Part shown: in pieces, positions 50,549 through 53,186 of the stretch
Layout: the number at the start of each line of letters is the position of its first letter
How positions within the stretch are numbered: the stretch's first letter is position 1
Notes under the pieces: generated by a model
The model's database searches: none
What the model was told of the DNA's origin: nothing
What the model saw: the letters and a program-made list of their open reading frames with translations, nothing else
Program-made: the position numbers and the translations under genes
Assembly: GCA_033557835.1 (NCBI GenBank)
Contig: JAWQRO010000133.1
Coordinates: 1 to 53,186, forward strand
Direction: 5' to 3'
Length of the DNA stretch: 53,186 bases
From: Helochares maculicollis
Taxonomy: Eukaryota; Arthropoda; Insecta; Coleoptera; Hydrophilidae

Positions 50549-51332
50549 TGAAGCAAACATTTTTGTAGTCGATTTTTTACCAGATTTATTCAAGGTAAAT
50601 ATTTTTTCTTGGGGATACATGCGAGAAAGTATTTGTTGTATTCTAAAAGCATGATAAAATATCTAAAAGTATTTTTGTCGAATATCTTCATCATAGTTTT
50701 GTGTACGTTTCTTATGTGAAAATTTTTGCAATTTCTAGATACAATTTGCTTACAGATATTATTTATAGTATTTTATTGAGAAGAAATCAAATATATCTTG
50801 ATCTTTTTAAAATAAGATCGTATTGCCTATAATGCACTGAAAATGTCTTTGCACAAGTATAAACTTCTTTTTTATGTGGCAAACTAATAAACAGTATTTA
50901 AATGCAAATTATTTAACAAAAATTCTTTATTAAGTTGAAAACTTTTCGCGTTGCACTTAAGAAGGACAAACCTTAAGGAAAGGAACAAAATTATTTAACA
51001 CAATCACTTGAGATGTACATTATTAAATGCAATATAAATTAGTTTATGGATATACTCGTATGTGTACAATCCCCATCCTTAATCTAATAAATTTAGTAAG
51101 CTACTTTCAATCGTGTTTTACCGTTTCTGCTCAGCGTGCCTCGTAATGGATTAAGCATTAACACTAATGTAAATATCGCCCTGGCATAATATGGGAAATA
51201 TACCACGTACATGCAAATGTATGTCTATTTCACGTAACATTGGAATACCTCGAGCATTAACTGTAGACGCAATTTGATTTTAACGAAGAAAATTCAATTA
51301 CTGGGGCAAAGAAATATTCAATATTCTCTGCG

Positions 51333-51380
51333 CTCTGCGCCCGCCGACAACGATGACGGCAAGCGGGCGGGCAGGCAGAG
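51333..51380 (+). promoter_or_regulatory. GC-rich hairpin upstream of the Ig2 exon acceptor
   Basis: CTCTGCGCCCGCC (51333-51345) pairs with GGCGGGCAGGCAGAG (51366-51380). There is a small bulge and a loop of about 20 nt. It is the most G+C-rich patch near the 51473 exon and ends 92 nt before the acceptor junction. A strong RNA stem here could affect acceptor or branch-point use; that role is inference. Confidence 0.45.
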
Positions 51381-51472
51381 ACTTAAAGCTTCTGAATAGT
51401 ACTTGAAGCATTTTATATTTCACTTTGTCACGTAGGACAGTAAATAAAAAAGAAAATTACTATCTGTTTCAG

Positions 51473-51739
51473 TTGTAAAACAAAAATACGACATTCAAGT
51501 CCACGACGAGTACGTGATAGCTGGCAACACTGCCGTCTTAAAATGCAAGATACCGAGTTACGTAGCTGAGTACGTTATGGTCACTTCCTGGCTCCAGGAT
51601 GAAGGACGCAGCATATTTCCCAACACGGATATTGGGGGAAAATATGTCGTTTTGGGCAACGGAGACCTGTATATTAGCAACGCTGAGCCCAAGGACGCAC
51701 ATAAAAGTTACTCCTGTCGAACAGTTCATCGCCTTACAG
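51473..51739 (+). CDS. Dscam4: Dscam-family exon encoding Ig domain 2
   Basis: The acceptor is CTATCTGTTTCAG ending at 51472 and the donor is ACAG|GTAAGA at 51739/51740. Phase is 1 at both ends and the length is 267 nt. The reading frame continues the linker as KA/VVKQKYDIQVHDEYV. It then shows GNTAVLKC (first Ig2 cysteine), the YVMVTSW tryptophan, GGKYVVLGNGDLYI and SYSCRTVHRLTG (second cysteine), the standard arthropod Dscam Ig2 layout. In Dscam1, Ig2 is assembled from a variable exon 4 and a constant exon 5. Here both halves are fused in one exon, which argues against Dscam1. An ATG inside the exon (51514) is not a start. The next exon, expected to continue the strand after HRLTG, is not found before the window ends. 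Confidence 0.93.
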
Positions 51740-53186
51740 GTAAGAAAACGTTACTTTTCCTTGAAATATTAAGTTACCCGCGTAGGGAATACGCATCAAG
51801 TTACTTTCCTTCCAAGCTTAAAAAATGTAAAAAAATAAATATATATTAGAAGAATCTTTAGAAAAATAGAACATTAACTTTAAAGCTAGTCAATGAAAGA
51901 ATGTCTATATGCTCAGCCTAAGCAGGTTTGAGTATAAAGCTCGAGACTCTTGAAATTCATCGCCTCTTAAGTTAAGAAACATTGGTGTCTTATGAAATAT
52001 TAAATTTACCGCACAGGAAATATATAAGCGACAGCTACTCTTTATTTCAGAAATTGTCATACTCACATCACAGTCTATGACTTCTGTATCGAGTTGAAAT
52101 ACTCAACTCATCTAATTGATGCGTCTTTATAAATATAGTTAGTGTCGATTCAATTGCGCATGTATATCTGATGAACTACAAAATGTCGCACATGAATATT
52201 GTCATTCTACAACAATGACTCGTTTATGAAGGGACATAAATTATAAAGTCTTATAAAGATAATCCTCTCCTTTTATCAGATATAGTTTAATATGTTAATT
52301 AATGGTTTCTCTCTAGTACCAATTTATACAGCCAACATTGGATCTCAATTTATAGATAATACGCACATATAAATAGTGGCGATAAGTATTTTAATACAAT
52401 TTTGGAATTAATGTAGTGTTAATAAGATACTACGATATTGAAAAATAGAATTAAAAAAATCAAAATTGAAACTAACATATCACATTAAATCAAAGATATA
52501 GTCAGTTTTATCTAGCGTTTTATCTCTATGCTAAAAATCTTCTATATATGATCTGAATTAACAATTACAATTAATATTAGATAAATATAAATTTTTCTCC
52601 AATCAATATTGAATAAATAGTTGCCCTGTGCTCTATTTCTACTCGGGCCCCAGCACCTCGTTAGAGTACATCCTATTAGTACCTTGCTGAAGGGTGAAAA
52701 TCTGTAATTGCCAACCCGCGGTGTTTTAAGACTTAAAAATGGAATCTTCACGTTAATTACCAATAAGTCCACTGTGACCTAATTATAGAAAACAAGTGTA
52801 AAAGGCACACATCTAAAACGATTTACTTAAACGAAAACATCTGAGCAAAAGGATGTCTCTGAATGCATAGTAAGAAATCGCATGTTTTTTTATTGGAAAT
52901 TTGGGTTTTTTGAATATATTTCTTAAGCCACATCATATACGGACTTTGGCAAAGTATAGAACTATTACTTAAGTGATGATACAAGTCTTTTGTTCAGTTA
53001 TTAATTTAAAAACAATTCCAGTCAGGTGGATTCCAAATAAGGAGAACAATACACAAAATCTCACATTATCAATTAGTTCGTACAGTGTTCTATTCAAGAT
53101 GTTACCATGAAAAAAATTAATCTCAGTAACTTAACGCATCTTGATGTTTTAAGTGTCCCTGAATCAGTGTTAATAATTTCATATAT
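51740..53186 (+). other. Intron after the Ig2 exon (incomplete)
   Basis: The intron begins GTAAGA and runs to the window end. No acceptor followed by Ig2/Ig3 linker coding sequence is visible, so the next exon lies beyond 53186. The open frames here are short and look random. Confidence 0.8.

Larger units (their letters stand above)
23274..51472 (+). other. Dscam intron between Ig1 and Ig2 (28.2 kb)
   Basis: The intron starts GTGAGT, ends TCTGTTTCAG and is phase 1. It carries several mariner fossils, two tandem repeats, a duplicated hairpin, duplicated noncoding blocks and a dispersed repeat pair, listed separately. In 23.4-25.9, 28.0-31.4, 37.1-40.6, 42.8-45.3 and 47.4-50.4 kb I find no gene. 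Moderately G+C-richer patches (about 23.9-24.1, 28.4-28.7, 32.0-33.0, 48.5-49.8 kb) may be conserved noncoding DNA, but that cannot be shown without alignment. Confidence 0.85.

Noticed and set aside
23274..51472. Hidden array of alternative Ig2 exons like Dscam1 exon 4
   Set aside because: Reading for Ig2 motifs (GNTAVLKC, SW, GKYVVL, SYSCRT) found none apart from the exon at 51473.

Overview
This is a gene-internal window from an insect, most likely a brachyceran fly. The sequence is roughly 70% A+T. Its only convincing host coding sequence is three exons of a Dscam-family immunoglobulin cell-adhesion gene on the + strand. The long introns (5.5 kb and 28.2 kb, plus an incomplete one of at least 17.4 kb) suggest a fly with a larger genome than Drosophila, but the species cannot be named from this window.

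The exons are 17407-17570 and 23117-23273, which together form Ig domain 1, and 51473-51739, which forms most of Ig domain 2. Each has a clean acceptor and donor, and the intron phases (1, 0, 1, 1) join one continuous reading frame. The protein resembles Dscam paralogues other than Dscam1, because Ig2 lies in a single exon instead of being split across the variable exon 4 and exon 5. By recalled family patterns I favour Dscam4, without being certain of the paralogue. No signal-peptide exon and no exon after 51739 is visible; the rest of the gene lies outside.

Region by region: 1-339 is the 3' end of a pogo/Tigger-like DNA transposon. A strong candidate recursive-splice (ratchet) site with a 60-nt downstream exon is at 789-848. 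1830-2180 and 8735-9110 hold decayed antisense non-LTR retrotransposon remnants. 12.2-13.4 kb carries a diverged duplication. 13615-14210 is an internally deleted mariner, and 16325-16436 a short tandem repeat. The 28-kb intron contains a tandem hairpin pair with compensatory changes (31611-31735), two collinear diverged noncoding blocks (32.1 and 36.4 kb), three further mariner fossils (33.5, 40.7 and 41.6 kb), an 18-bp minisatellite (35.5 kb), a dispersed repeat pair (45.37 and 47.32 kb), a near-perfect 30-bp palindrome (50.5 kb) and a GC-rich hairpin about 90 nt before the Ig2 exon.

The many short open frames are otherwise chance ORFs in AT-rich intron or shadows of the dead transposons. 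I see no rRNA, CRISPR array, prokaryotic feature or convincing tRNA. The most interesting signals concern splicing and RNA structure: the ratchet-like site, the paired hairpins, the duplicated blocks and the hairpin next to the Ig2 exon.
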